Below are positions 53,766 through 63,710 of a stretch of DNA of 64,000 nucleotides, one piece after another. The notes below the pieces were generated by a model. The model was given only the letters and a program-made list of their open reading frames with translations. It searched no databases and was not told where the DNA came from. Source of the stretch: Symbiodinium natans (Eukaryota > Sar > Dinophyceae > Suessiales > Symbiodiniaceae); contig CAJNDS010002557.1 in assembly GCA_905221605.1 (NCBI GenBank), positions 305,001 through 369,000 on the forward strand, in the 5' to 3' direction. A program made the translations under genes and the position numbers. How positions within the stretch are numbered: the stretch's first letter is position 1; each line of letters starts with the position of its first letter.

Positions 53766-54728
53766 ATGAGCTTCACAACCTGCGAGCATTGCTTCACAGG
53801 ATGGGTTCCTCGCCAGGACCTAGCTTGGTATCCCACCTGTTGGCATTGTGGCAAACCGTGGAAAAAGAAGCCAAAGAAAACGGGGACTTGGTCCTGGGGC
53901 ACTGAGAGGAAGTGGACGCCAGAGAGGGTGAGAATCTCCCCAAAAGCTCAAAAGGGCCACAGAGCTGTGAAGGCCCTAGATCAGGCATGGCAGCACCTGG
54001 ACGAAGGAGCCCGGACTGCGTTAGAAGCGGCAGGCTGGACCCCGACGCACCCGCAACCACCCCCGGGCCTGGAAGCCAGAGGAGCCATGTCTGATCAAGA
54101 ATATAAGGAGGCCGCACAGAGCCTGTGGAACGGAGCGGATGAAGCAGCCAAGATTCTGCTCAAGGAAGCAGGCATCGAGGAGCCCAAGGATGAGCAAATG
54201 GAGGAGGTTCCACCAAAAGTGCGACTTCAGAAAACAATGGCGGCCTACAAACAGAACACGAATGAGCTTCGCTCGCTCATTGCCAAGAAGGTTCAGCTCC
54301 AAAGCCGCACCGAAAGGCTCAAGGAACAGTTTGAGCAGAGTATGAAAGAACTTGCAGCAATGTCGGAGAAAATCGCCCAGAAAGAGCAGGACATCCTCAA
54401 GATCCAATCTGCAGTCAAGGAGCAGGTTGAAAAGGAGGATCAACCAAAGCAGGCCGTTGAAGCCAGCAGGCTCCTAAGATGTGCCGGCATTGCCCTCACG
54501 CCTGAGCAGCAGGCGCAGCTGAACAAGCATCTCAGACATGAGGCCGAAGAAGGGGAGCCCCAGAATTTCCCCACCTGGAAGAAGGAGGTGGGAGTACCCG
54601 CCGAGTTGATAGGTGCTGCCCTTCCAGAGGGAACAGAGTTCGGCCCGACAAGAAGAAGATTGGATTTTCGGAGTAGCCCAACCGAGGGTCGAGCTACTCC
54701 CCTTGAAAGTCAGGATGAGCATCTGTAG
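53766..54728 (+). CDS. LINE-B ORF1: zinc-ribbon and coiled-coil protein
   Basis: 320 residues from an ATG. An N-terminal four-Cys zinc ribbon (C-x2-C at 6-9 and C-x2-C at 25-28, 'YPTCWHCGKPW') is followed by a Lys-rich patch. Residues 105-260 are strongly helical. A coiled coil from about 165 to 235 ('KKVQLQSRTERLKEQFEQS' and onwards) would allow oligomers. The C-terminus is Glu/Pro-rich. By position and make-up this is the LINE's Gag-like RNA-binding ORF1p (inference). It ends 99 bp before the earliest clear ORF2 codons. Confidence 0.8.
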   Translation: MSFTTCEHCFTGWVPRQDLAWYPTCWHCGKPWKKKPKKTGTWSWGTERKWTPERVRISPKAQKGHRAVKALDQAWQHLDEGARTALEAAGWTPTHPQPPPGLEARGAMSDQEYKEAAQSLWNGADEAAKILLKEAGIEEPKDEQMEEVPPKVRLQKTMAAYKQNTNELRSLIAKKVQLQSRTERLKEQFEQSMKELAAMSEKIAQKEQDILKIQSAVKEQVEKEDQPKQAVEASRLLRCAGIALTPEQQAQLNKHLRHEAEEGEPQNFPTWKKEVGVPAELIGAALPEGTEFGPTRRRLDFRSSPTEGRATPLESQDEHL

Positions 54729-54827
54729 GGCACAGGGCCACAGTGGAGTGAGGCGCGGCACTCCCTCTGGCAAGGGCCCGCAGCGAACGCGTCACAGTTT
54801 TGCAGTATAGCAGGTGGATGTGCACTG

Positions 54828-57800
54828 TTGGAGCAGCCAGTTTTTCTGCCTCCTCAGGAGGGTCACAGGCTTCGGCGCCATTGGAGACCGAAGCAAGGAG
54901 GCAAGGAGACCCAGGGCAGTCAAGGCCCGCGATTGAGCCCTGTGGTCAAATATGTTCTAAACAGGCTGGACTCCGCCTGCAAGACTTACACGACCATGGC
55001 TCATGATGAGCAAGCCCCAGTTCCCACACATGGGTTTGGGGCGCAATTTTGCAGCACTCCGACTACTCTCGACTCTGACCGAGGAGCTACTCCCCTGCTC
55101 TTACCGGTGGATACGGAGCATGAAGAGAGTTTCTCCTTCAGCACGCAGGAGCAGCCTGTTTGTGCAGAAGGTACGGCTAGTGTAAACAAGTGGCTTTCGA
55201 GGAGTAGGAGAAAGACCACTCCCAGAAAGACAGCACTGGCCTTTGTTAAAGCGGAGTCGCCAGTCGGCCTCAGTGGCCCCAAATTCTTTCCCGCGTCTTT
55301 GCTAGATGATAGCGACATGACGCAAACCCCAGCAACTTGTACAGCTTCAGTGGGAACCAGACTACCTTCAGGGCATACTGGTCAAAAAACCAGGAAGAAG
55401 CATGCCCTTGTGGAACCACGAAACCGAAAGCAAGCCAAGCTGTGGCACAAGTTAGAGGTTCAACTCGACGGGCAGCACGCTATCAGTGCCGAAGCCGAAG
55501 AGACGATCATTGAACTAGCGGACCAAGCCCCTCAGAACGAAGGGCTCTTGGAGCACTGGACCTTGGAGCAGCTTTTCAGCTGTGCTTCTCGAGGCCCGTC
55601 GGTAGGGGTATCACCCTTGAGGATGGCTCTCAAGGACGTGCAGCAGCAGCTAAGCCTTCCCTCCAAAGAACCACTTCAAATTCGCTCTTCCAATGTCACA
55701 AGTTGGAGGGCGGAAATTGTTACCTGGCTTGACCAACTCAAGGAGCCGGTAGTGTGCCTTCAAGAAACCCACCTTATCGGAGACTCAAGAGAGTCAGCGG
55801 CCCGGAAAGCAGCACGATGCGGCTATGAGTTGCATGGCGGGTCGGGCTCCCCTGGTCAAGGGAAAGGCGTCCTCGGAGGTACGGGGATCTTGGTCCGTAA
55901 GCATTGGCAAGCCCAGTTCTTAAATCATGTTTCTTTCGAGGGGGGCGGTTTCACAGCAGTTGCGGTCAGAACAAGACAGGCGGAGATTGCATGCTTCAGC
56001 GTCTACTTGCGGTCAGGTGTAGCGTATGATTCGCACCCAAACGCTGAAATCCTGTCCCGCCTAATGGCAAATATAAAGGCTCACTCCGGGCACTGGTTTG
56101 CCATAGGGGATTGGAATGTGGCTCCAGAGGAGCTCCTGGCCAGTAACATCCTCAGTGAACTTCAAGCCTACCCGATTGTGACTGGGCAGGCTACGTGTGA
56201 TAGTGGCAACGAACTTGACTACTGCATCTGCAGCAGCAAGCTCAGGAGCATCTCCAGCATCGCTGCAGATTGGACTGCTCCACATCGGCCCCACTCTAGC
56301 CTGATCCTCACTTGCGATACGATGGGGGGCCAGTGTAAGGTTTTCCAGCTTCCTGCGTTTGGACCTGTTGGAGAAGTGGCAGGGTGTAGCAGGAAAATGC
56401 CGTGCATCACGCATATCAAGTGGATGGGGCGCGAGATTTCTGATGAAGTCTCGCTGGCATTTGCCGCCCTGGCACAAGAGTGTTCGGCAACGGTGTGTCC
56501 CGAAGAAACCGCAGTCCGGGGCATCACCTTGTCATTGAAACACGGTCGACTTCTGGCCCCGTCCAAAGTCTATAAGTACACGGACAATCATGCAAAATGG
56601 CAGAGGCTGCAGGTCTGGACAAATAAAACCCCCCAAAAAATCATCAAAGCCGAAGAGCTCGAGAACCTGTTGTCAGGCCTGATTGATTCCGAGGCCCAGG
56701 AAATCAATGGCGACAAACAGGCAAAGATCAAATCCCTTCTCGCCGGGGAAGATGACATCGACACCCGCAAGTGGATTGAGGACGAAGCTTCAAAGGCCCA
56801 AAAGGAGCACGTCCGTTGCGACAAGGAGCGTTACAAGGAGTGGCTTGACGGCGCCGTTCAGAAAGGAATGAGGCCTCTCTTCCGTGCCATGAAAAGCCAT
56901 GAATCTGGTCTGGATAGGCCTTTCCAAACAATGGAACCCATGCTACGTCCATACTGCCGATTGGCCCAGTGGCAACCGATCTGGCAAGGAGAGTTCGAGC
57001 CTGTTCCAACCGTTTTTCCCCTACTGCTCGAAGAAGCCAAGCGAGAGGCCGAGCTACTCCCTCCGCTAGACCCGCTGGCAATCATGCTCCGCATCAAACG
57101 TCTGCCTCTGAAAGCCCCAGGACCAGATGGATGGACGATTCCCTTCCTTAAAGCCCTGCCTGAAAAACGGGTCGAGGATCTCACCCATTTCTTTCACCTT
57201 GTGGAAAAAACCGGCCAGGCCCCGCATCAGTGGTGTACCACTCAGGTCACCATGCTTGTTAAGTCGGAAGAGATTGAACGCCCGATTGCTCTATGCCATG
57301 TAGCGTACAAGCTTTGGACCCAAGCCAGGTACAACCTGGTGGCTGAATGGATGGCCCGCTTTGAGCTTGTAGCTCCGTGGGACGCGGCCCGTCCAGGACA
57401 AGCTTGTTTGGACATTTCTGTCCGCAGAGTCTTCCTCTCCGAAATCAGCCGTTCGAGAGGTTTAAGTCGGGTGAGTATTTTCATCGACCTCACGACTTTT
57501 TATGAGACAGTCGAGCATGAGCTGTTGATCCAACAAGCCAAAATCCTGGGTTTCCCCCAGGTCGTCCTCAATATAGCGCTCCAGATATATCGAGGCGAAA
57601 GACTGATCTCCTCCGAGGGTCGAGTTTCTCACCCCTTATGGGCCAGCAGGGGCATAATGGCAGGCTGCCCCATAGCCCCTGCCCTGGCAAAGCTGGCATT
57701 GTTTCCCACTTGCCAGAAAGTTTACCAGTCGAACCAGATCCAGTCCATGGATGTATGGCTGGATGACATCTCTGTCGATGTCGAGCACCGCGAACCGCAG

Positions 57801-60251
57801 ACAGCAGCAAGGCAGGCGCTTGCAGTGTTCCGCACGCTTCAGTCGGAGCTAGGAGCAGCCAAGCTGCAGCTCAGCATCCGGAAGTCCGCTTTTGTATGCT
57901 CTGATGGGTCTGCGGAAAAAGAACTCCGTATCAGGAGAAAGGTCAAAGAGCCGCAGGTGCAAAGTCTCGTCAAAGACCTGGGGGCGGATTCGTCTGGAGG
58001 CCGAAGGAGGCGGGTAAAGACCTCAAACAGCCGCATTCAGAAAGCGGTCAAGAGGAGCGCCAAACTTCATCGGTTAGGGCTAGGCCAGAAAAAGCATGCG
58101 ATTCGCGCTTTTAAAACCAGCGCCTTTACGGCGGGCACCTGGGGGCACCAGGCCCAAGGGCTATCTCCAAAGAGAATGAAGGTGGTGAGGGGAATGGCGG
58201 TGTCCCACTCCACCAGACTGGCGCTTGGTTCAGCGGACGTGGTCTTTGATATGGGCGAGTTTAATGTCCAAGACCCGGTTATCCGCATCGTTCTGGAACA
58301 TTGGGACAGCCTAAGCCGGTGCGTTGCTATCAATGGCCCGTGTGCGCCACGCTTTCAACAAGCATGGGGGGTAACGTGGAAAAGACTTGCGAGAGCGGCT
58401 CACCCCTGGAGACTAGCAGCTGGCCCGATCGCAGCTATGGTGTGCTATCTTCGCGACATGGGTTTTGAAGCTCCCGCCATGGAAGTCTGGTCGAGGCCAG
58501 ACCTCACCATTAGACTCGAGTGGGGAAACGCCAAAACGGCACGGCAGGTGAAGGAGCAGCTGCGTGGAGCCATGCTGCGTGATCGTTGGGGGCGAATTGC
58601 AAGCCAGCACGGCGGCGGAGGAGCCGAGCATGGTTTAGACTGGTCGACCCACAGGAGCCTGCTGAAAAAGGCCAAAGGGAACACTCTAAAGGTAACAGGG
58701 CTACGCATGGTCTGGCAAGGCGCTGTAGCCTTCAATGGACATGGCGGGCACGCGGTGTGCACGAGGTGCGGTGGGCACGACATTGGCCCCGACCCTGAGT
58801 GGAGGAGTAGGGTGGATGCACCAGAATGTTTCTGGCAGAGAGGGCTAGTCCCAGCCCCGCTTACCAAGCACCCTGACCACCCTCCCTTGATCCTTGAAAC
58901 CCTTGTTGAAGGAAACCTTGAAGAAGCGGCACAGAGCTGCCAACCAGTCTGGTTTGGTACAGACGGATCAGGAGGACCACAGGCCTCCGATCCCAGGCTC
59001 AGAATGGCAACCTGGAGCTTAGTTGCCATACAGCGCAAGGATGGCCATCTGCCGGCATGCTGCTGGCAAGGCCCGGAGCCGGATCCGGCCTACAAGATTG
59101 TGGGGTATGCGGTGGGGGCCCTTCAGGTAGGTTTCACGGTCAATGACGCCGAGTCAAAGGCACTTGACTTCCTTTTGGGCCTGTCCAACCAAAACAATTT
59201 TGTTGCCTGCGATAGCAAAATTGCGCTCACCAGACTTAAAAACCCCAACGCCCATTTCCTTTGGCCTAGTATATGGACCGCAGGTCAGGATGACCGTAAT
59301 AGATTAAAACCGGTCTGGACAAAAGGGCACTTAACCAAAGAGGAGCACGCAGCCAGGCATGGCACAGGCTCCCTATGGGCCTGGGAAGCCAACAGACATG
59401 CAGACTGGCTGTGCGGTCAGAAGGCCAAAGAGATTCTGTCACAAGAGCATGTGGCAAAAGTCAAGCAAATTGACAGCACTGCACGAGAGATCTCCACTTT
59501 CTTAGGAAAGCGAGCTGAGTTCCTCCTCGCCAACTGCCCGCTGCCCTCAGCTAATGAGGTCAAATTTGAGAGAAAGGCTAAGGCCAAGGTCGCGCCTCCC
59601 TCCAAAAAAGGACCCAATAAAAAACAGCTTCTTTTGCGTGCAGTCAAGGAGGCGAATCCTCAGACCATGCACAATTGGAAAATCTCTAGCGGAGAAAGCA
59701 CCAACAACCTGTGCATCAAGTGCGAAGGGTGCGGGCTTTACGTGCAACAAGTCGATCCGCGTGAGGTGGTTGTGCACGTTCTTCAGTTCCCGTGCCAGAG
59801 TCTGCCTGTGCCCACCTCGACTCCGTGGGGCTTTCATGTGTCTCACCACATGATCAACCTTGGAGAGTCAGTGGTATGCAAAAAGTGTGGCGCTTTCCAA
59901 GCTGTCAGAATCCTAAAGGCCAAACCGGGATGTCAAGGTAGGTGCAGCCAGGTCTGCAAGAAGCCTAACAGCAAATTCCAAGAAGCCCAAAAAAGAAGCC
60001 TAGACCCCAAGGCAGGCGTGAAAGCCTTCTTCGGCTTGAGGCAGAGTTGCTCGCCCCATCCCGCAGCCGTTGTGCCTTCAAACACTAGCGTAAGTGAAGC
60101 AGTGGCAAGTAGCAGTACAGGAGAGTCTCTCCCTCAGATTCCTCCTTTGCCTCCTCAGACCACACCCGCTTTTCCCAAGCCTAAAGCAAAAATTAAAGCC
60201 AAAGCAAAAAAGGATGGCCTGACACAAACCGCTCTCTCTTTTAGGAAGTGA
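54828..60251 (+). CDS. LINE-B ORF2: APE endonuclease, reverse transcriptase, RNase H, zinc clusters
   Basis: About 1,807 codons. The left limit is a TTG; the first in-frame ATG is at 54,996 (residue 57), and the frame is open slightly further upstream, so the start is undecided. The endonuclease lies at about 285-490: 'SSNVTSW', 'VCLQETHL', 'AIGDWNV', 'NELDYCI', 'RPHSSLIL'. Reverse transcriptase follows: 'PLKAPGPDGW' (near 763), motif A 'FIDLTTFYETVEH' (885), B 'GIMAGCPIAP' (942), C 'VWLDDISVD' (977). A Cys pair 'CTRCGG' is at about 1,311. RNase H starts at 1,375 ('FGTDGSGG', 'NDAESKAL', 'VACDSK', 'NRHADWL': D, E, D, D). Then come Cys clusters 'CIKCEGCG' (1,630) and 'CKKCG' (1,684), and a basic tail ending 'QTALSFRK'. 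It encodes the full machinery for target-primed reverse transcription and is unbroken. Confidence 0.93.
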   Translation: MEQPVFLPPQEGHRLRRHWRPKQGGKETQGSQGPRLSPVVKYVLNRLDSACKTYTTMAHDEQAPVPTHGFGAQFCSTPTTLDSDRGATPLLLPVDTEHEESFSFSTQEQPVCAEGTASVNKWLSRSRRKTTPRKTALAFVKAESPVGLSGPKFFPASLLDDSDMTQTPATCTASVGTRLPSGHTGQKTRKKHALVEPRNRKQAKLWHKLEVQLDGQHAISAEAEETIIELADQAPQNEGLLEHWTLEQLFSCASRGPSVGVSPLRMALKDVQQQLSLPSKEPLQIRSSNVTSWRAEIVTWLDQLKEPVVCLQETHLIGDSRESAARKAARCGYELHGGSGSPGQGKGVLGGTGILVRKHWQAQFLNHVSFEGGGFTAVAVRTRQAEIACFSVYLRSGVAYDSHPNAEILSRLMANIKAHSGHWFAIGDWNVAPEELLASNILSELQAYPIVTGQATCDSGNELDYCICSSKLRSISSIAADWTAPHRPHSSLILTCDTMGGQCKVFQLPAFGPVGEVAGCSRKMPCITHIKWMGREISDEVSLAFAALAQECSATVCPEETAVRGITLSLKHGRLLAPSKVYKYTDNHAKWQRLQVWTNKTPQKIIKAEELENLLSGLIDSEAQEINGDKQAKIKSLLAGEDDIDTRKWIEDEASKAQKEHVRCDKERYKEWLDGAVQKGMRPLFRAMKSHESGLDRPFQTMEPMLRPYCRLAQWQPIWQGEFEPVPTVFPLLLEEAKREAELLPPLDPLAIMLRIKRLPLKAPGPDGWTIPFLKALPEKRVEDLTHFFHLVEKTGQAPHQWCTTQVTMLVKSEEIERPIALCHVAYKLWTQARYNLVAEWMARFELVAPWDAARPGQACLDISVRRVFLSEISRSRGLSRVSIFIDLTTFYETVEHELLIQQAKILGFPQVVLNIALQIYRGERLISSEGRVSHPLWASRGIMAGCPIAPALAKLALFPTCQKVYQSNQIQSMDVWLDDISVDVEHREPQTAARQALAVFRTLQSELGAAKLQLSIRKSAFVCSDGSAEKELRIRRKVKEPQVQSLVKDLGADSSGGRRRRVKTSNSRIQKAVKRSAKLHRLGLGQKKHAIRAFKTSAFTAGTWGHQAQGLSPKRMKVVRGMAVSHSTRLALGSADVVFDMGEFNVQDPVIRIVLEHWDSLSRCVAINGPCAPRFQQAWGVTWKRLARAAHPWRLAAGPIAAMVCYLRDMGFEAPAMEVWSRPDLTIRLEWGNAKTARQVKEQLRGAMLRDRWGRIASQHGGGGAEHGLDWSTHRSLLKKAKGNTLKVTGLRMVWQGAVAFNGHGGHAVCTRCGGHDIGPDPEWRSRVDAPECFWQRGLVPAPLTKHPDHPPLILETLVEGNLEEAAQSCQPVWFGTDGSGGPQASDPRLRMATWSLVAIQRKDGHLPACCWQGPEPDPAYKIVGYAVGALQVGFTVNDAESKALDFLLGLSNQNNFVACDSKIALTRLKNPNAHFLWPSIWTAGQDDRNRLKPVWTKGHLTKEEHAARHGTGSLWAWEANRHADWLCGQKAKEILSQEHVAKVKQIDSTAREISTFLGKRAEFLLANCPLPSANEVKFERKAKAKVAPPSKKGPNKKQLLLRAVKEANPQTMHNWKISSGESTNNLCIKCEGCGLYVQQVDPREVVVHVLQFPCQSLPVPTSTPWGFHVSHHMINLGESVVCKKCGAFQAVRILKAKPGCQGRCSQVCKKPNSKFQEAQKRSLDPKAGVKAFFGLRQSCSPHPAAVVPSNTSVSEAVASSSTGESLPQIPPLPPQTTPAFPKPKAKIKAKAKKDGLTQTALSFRK

Positions 60252-60254
60252 GCT

Positions 60255-61685
60255 ATGGGAAAAGGATGGAAGAAAGGACACGGCAAATCCAAAGGCCTCA
60301 AAGGCAAGCAATCAAGATTGCCACAAGAAGAGCTGGATGCAGCATGGGAGGTGAACATGGAAAGAAGCGCGCGAGATCTCCCTACAAAAAGCCCCGGCTC
60401 GATCTCCAGGAGTAAAGCAAGGAGCCATGCTAGGCATCTTGCCTTAGCGGAAAGTGATGCGCGTTTCCGGGCAAACTCAACACCTCGCCCTACACCACCT
60501 GCTCCTCCGCCAAGCAGGCGAGGACAGGAGGAAGACGTGCCCGAAGATCCTTCGGATGCAACCCAGGAGTGGCGCTCTGATCAGCTTTCCCCCTGGGAAC
60601 GAAGGGTCAAGTTAAGAAGCTCCTCTGATTCAAGCGGGCACAGAAGGGAAGAGGTTCTCTCCCGAAATGCGGCTCCTCTGCCAAACTCCTCCTCATTGAA
60701 CCCTGGGCACCCTGTCGCCCACGCGGAGGTTGAGGATCTCACCTCTCTTCTTGACCCCGCAAGCTTTCCCGAGAGCTCAGGGCGGCCCCAGGACAACCAA
60801 GCATCCGAGGCAAACCCTCAGACAGTTAGGGCGACTAGTTCAGGAAGAAACGCCGCAGTGGCAGCAGACGCGCGTCAGAGGGCAGACCCACAGGAAGCCG
60901 CGTTCCACTTTCAAGGCCAGTGGAAGGCACACCGCGGCAAGCCAAAGGAACCTCTGCACTATCTTCCTGTCAACCTAGTCATGATCCATGACGTCACCCA
61001 CAGCCTCCATGTTCGGGACACCATGGATCTGACTATGCTCATGTTCGGCCGTACGCGAGTAGCCTATGTAGCCGAGTCGGCTCCCCTGGTGTGGAAATTT
61101 TCGGATGAAAACCAAGCCGAAGAAGAGCGCATCAGTAATATCTTTCCCCGGTTAACGGCGAAGGTTTACTGGTATGGGCTTGTGCGCATCCGCCTGCTGT
61201 GGCAGGGTGGAGAGCAGGTGTTTCCATTTTACATGTCGCTGCAGGAGCGATGTGTTCCAGGGGTCGAGGTTCTCACCCGATTCGGCGCCGGAAGCCAGAG
61301 TTGCTTCCAGTTCTTGTGCTACATGGCCATCATTTTGACCTTTCTTCGAGCTGAAGGGTGGACCCTCCGCGATTTGGGGCCGCTAAATGTTGCCGTGAGT
61401 CGTACCACGGCAAATTCCCCCTATCCGAGGCTCATTTTCTTCGACACGAACGAATGGACATGGGAAGGCAAAGAAGCCAAACACAGCTGGACAGGCTTTT
61501 GGTCGCTTGTGGCGGATTTCAGCCCTTCACGCCAAGGCTGGCTTCGTGACAAGCTCAGACACGTTGGCGTGTACCCAAGGTGGTGCGCGGAAACGCTGTT
61601 AATGGAGTGTCAGCCCTTCTGGAGCCATCTCAGCGAACAGGGCATTATCGACTCGGGAGGGCCCCGTTTCAGTGATCTGCGATGA
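60255..61685 (+). CDS. LINE-B ORF3: protein-kinase-like domain behind a basic disordered region
   Basis: 476 residues from an ATG only three bases after the ORF2 stop, so probably translated from the same RNA. Residues 1-25 are Lys/Gly-rich, and 26-225 are Ser/Pro/Arg-rich and disordered. From about 250 the sequence follows a kinase fold. 'LVWKFSDEN' (near 280) could be the strand with the ATP-binding Lys. 'EEERI' could be helix C. 'PRLTAKVYWYGLV' follows, then a helix 'FQFLCYMAIILTFLRAEG'. 'LRDLGPLNVAV' (about 368-378) matches the RD-x4-N catalytic loop, and 'LIFFDTNEW' (about 394) sits where DFG is expected. The Gly-rich loop is not obvious. The lysine, RD Asp, Asn and metal Asp all have candidates, so activity is conceivable. 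The family call is by pattern only. Confidence 0.6.
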   Translation: MGKGWKKGHGKSKGLKGKQSRLPQEELDAAWEVNMERSARDLPTKSPGSISRSKARSHARHLALAESDARFRANSTPRPTPPAPPPSRRGQEEDVPEDPSDATQEWRSDQLSPWERRVKLRSSSDSSGHRREEVLSRNAAPLPNSSSLNPGHPVAHAEVEDLTSLLDPASFPESSGRPQDNQASEANPQTVRATSSGRNAAVAADARQRADPQEAAFHFQGQWKAHRGKPKEPLHYLPVNLVMIHDVTHSLHVRDTMDLTMLMFGRTRVAYVAESAPLVWKFSDENQAEEERISNIFPRLTAKVYWYGLVRIRLLWQGGEQVFPFYMSLQERCVPGVEVLTRFGAGSQSCFQFLCYMAIILTFLRAEGWTLRDLGPLNVAVSRTTANSPYPRLIFFDTNEWTWEGKEAKHSWTGFWSLVADFSPSRQGWLRDKLRHVGVYPRWCAETLLMECQPFWSHLSEQGIIDSGGPRFSDLR

Positions 61686-61901
61686 GCCAGAAGGTGAGTT
61701 TCTCCCTGAGCTGCGGCGAGAATCTTGTCAAGTCTGTAAAGACCGTAGCTTTTTCCGTAGCATCTCGGATGCCTTCACAAGCACGGCCGTGTTTAGCAGG
61801 CCAAGGCATTCCCGAGAGTAGTTGTTCTCACGTTTCACCTTAACTTCCGGGACTTTGGTCCTGAAGAGCCTAATTGGCTAGCGACGTGGCCCGCTTTCGA
61901 G
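61686..61901 (+). repeat. End piece before the second unit copy
   Basis: Positions 61,780-61,901 are homologous to the ends of modules A and B (52,328-52,451 and 53,070-53,180): 'cggccgtgt', 'caggccaagg', 'gaagagcctaa', 'gctagcgac', 'cccgctttcgag'. A GGTGAG-TTT-CTCCC inverted repeat sits at 61,693-61,706, just after the ORF3 stop. Confidence 0.75.
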
Positions 61902-61983
61902 TGATATATGTGACTGGCTCAAGATCTCGGCTCAACCCCGGTGGGGTGCACAGGTAGCAGTGCGGTAGCTGTGTGAACCAGCC
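61902..61983 (+). repeat. 82-bp LTR-like segment flanked by TCGAG, start of second unit copy
   Basis: Nearly identical to 49,940-50,021. TCGAG is at 61,897-61,901 and 61,984-61,988. Confidence 0.5.
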
Positions 61984-62042
61984 TCGAGTCCCCTAACTGC
62001 TTTGGGTACCAGGCCTGCTTTTCCACAGCCTTCATTTGAGCC

Positions 62043-62960
62043 ATGTCCAGAGCACCTGTGCAGTCGAGATCCTCACTGCCAGCAAGTGATGGGTTGGAGT
62101 CATCTCACCCAACTTGCTCTGCAGAGAGCCAGAAAGAAGGCACGGCCCGACTGGAGGGCGAAGCAGCCCGGCTTGGGGAACTCTTCCCTTATGCGAGTCC
62201 TCTTACAGCCGGATGTGGAGTTTCTCCAGCCTTGGAAGACCAGGTAAGATGCTCGAGCAGCCTGGCAAATCCAGAGCGAACTTGGGCCCATAGAGCCAAT
62301 TGTGGTCCCAGCCAAAGCAGGACTTTCCACCAAGCACTCTGTTTTCGCTGGCATCACAAGGGCCGGAAAGAGTGGCTGCTCCTCTCCGAGGACAGCAGCG
62401 TGTATTTTGTTCGCACCAGCAAATCCGGCAAAACAGTCCAAGCCGGACCCTGTGGGCAATGGAGATGCATGGAAGACCCAGCAGAGCTCCACGGGGGAAC
62501 GGGAGGCGACCCGCCCGTGCAGTGGCTTCGCCTTTTGAACTTCAATTGCACTGGCTGTGGTAACATTCCAACCCATAACCTCAACTTCTTGCCCGGTCCT
62601 GGGAAAAGGCAACCAGCGATCTTGCATGGAGAGGATGGAAGACGCATCGAGCTCTACTGTGCCCTTTGTCTAGAAAGCTTCCTAGCGTGCACGTGGAGCT
62701 GGCCGAGTTTCGACCAAGCAGTTAGGAGACCGGTGTTTCTGGACTACGCTTCCCTTGCTGACTTGCGTCAGTTAGGTCACCAAGGTACGGAGCCCGTAGA
62801 ACCCTTGCTGGCGCCGCTGTCTTCTGCAGCCAGCGCACATGGCTGGACCTTCCTTGAGGAAGGGTGTTCTCAGGATCGAGACTCCCCAGAAGAAGTAGGC
62901 AACAGTGATTGGCTAGTGTGTGGCTTTGAAGACTTGGAAGACGTCCCCTGGGAGGTCTGA
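62043..62960 (+). CDS. LINE-B 305-residue Cys-rich protein, copy 2
   Basis: Same length as copy 1 and about 90% identical by eye. All clustered Cys are kept ('CTGCGNIPTHN', 'LYCALCLESFLAC'... with one His to Tyr change before the second pair). Differences cluster near residues 240-255 and 285-292. It starts 358 bp after the ORF3 stop, so in a continuous transcript it could also act as a fourth ORF of the upstream unit. Confidence 0.7.
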   Translation: MSRAPVQSRSSLPASDGLESSHPTCSAESQKEGTARLEGEAARLGELFPYASPLTAGCGVSPALEDQVRCSSSLANPERTWAHRANCGPSQSRTFHQALCFRWHHKGRKEWLLLSEDSSVYFVRTSKSGKTVQAGPCGQWRCMEDPAELHGGTGGDPPVQWLRLLNFNCTGCGNIPTHNLNFLPGPGKRQPAILHGEDGRRIELYCALCLESFLACTWSWPSFDQAVRRPVFLDYASLADLRQLGHQGTEPVEPLLAPLSSAASAHGWTFLEEGCSQDRDSPEEVGNSDWLVCGFEDLEDVPWEV

Positions 62961-63710
62961 CCTAATCCGGCCCCAACCCACCCAAATTGCAGGAGCTATG
63001 CCCTGCCAGAATCAAGGGTGAGAAGCTCACCCTCCGGGATCCCTTTGTCACGGGTGAAGCTTCTCCCCGTCCAATCAGCGACGGTCCTGTGAGTCCGTTC
63101 CCAAACTGAGAGTGCCATAGGGCACCACGGAGAATCTTGCATAGAATTGGATCATTTAATGGTCGCATCAGGTTGCAGGTTGTAAGAATGCAAGCAGAAG
63201 TGCTCAGTCCCGGCACGTACTCAGAACCATCCGTCGGAATATTTTCGCAGTTGTTCCGATGGACACCCTGCAGGACAGGTCGCCTCGATGCGGCTTTTGT
63301 TTCCTGACACCGGTTCGGCCCCTTTGCTCGGTCTGTGCAGCAGACCGCTGGACCGGGTTTTCGGGCTCAGGTGCTTGTGGGTCTTCCACAGGCCCAACAC
63401 GGGGTTCTCGCAAACACAGCGCACGAAAGGATAACGTTAGAACCGCACCCTGAAGATCCTCACTGGTTGATGAGGGGAGGGAGGGCGCTGAGGGGACTGG
63501 AATGGACAGGGAGACGCCGGACGAGGTTCCGGTAGCTGAGAACAAGCGGGTCTCCCACCCGATTGAGGTTTTAGGGCTTGCCGCCACTCACCCAGTTTGG
63601 GGTTACCCGTGTTTGGCCTGTCGAGGATTTCCTTTGAGTTTCCTGCAGGGTGCTGTTGTTTCTCTCCGGGTGGTGCAAGCCCATCTTGGAGGAAGCCTAG
63701 CGGCAGGCGT
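62961..63710 (+). other. Noncoding stretch after the 305-residue ORF, copy 2
   Basis: Homologous to 50,999-51,715. It differs mainly at 63,490-63,590, where the two copies are unrelated. It contains the perfect inverted repeat GGTGAG-AAG-CTCACC at 63,017-63,031. Confidence 0.6.
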
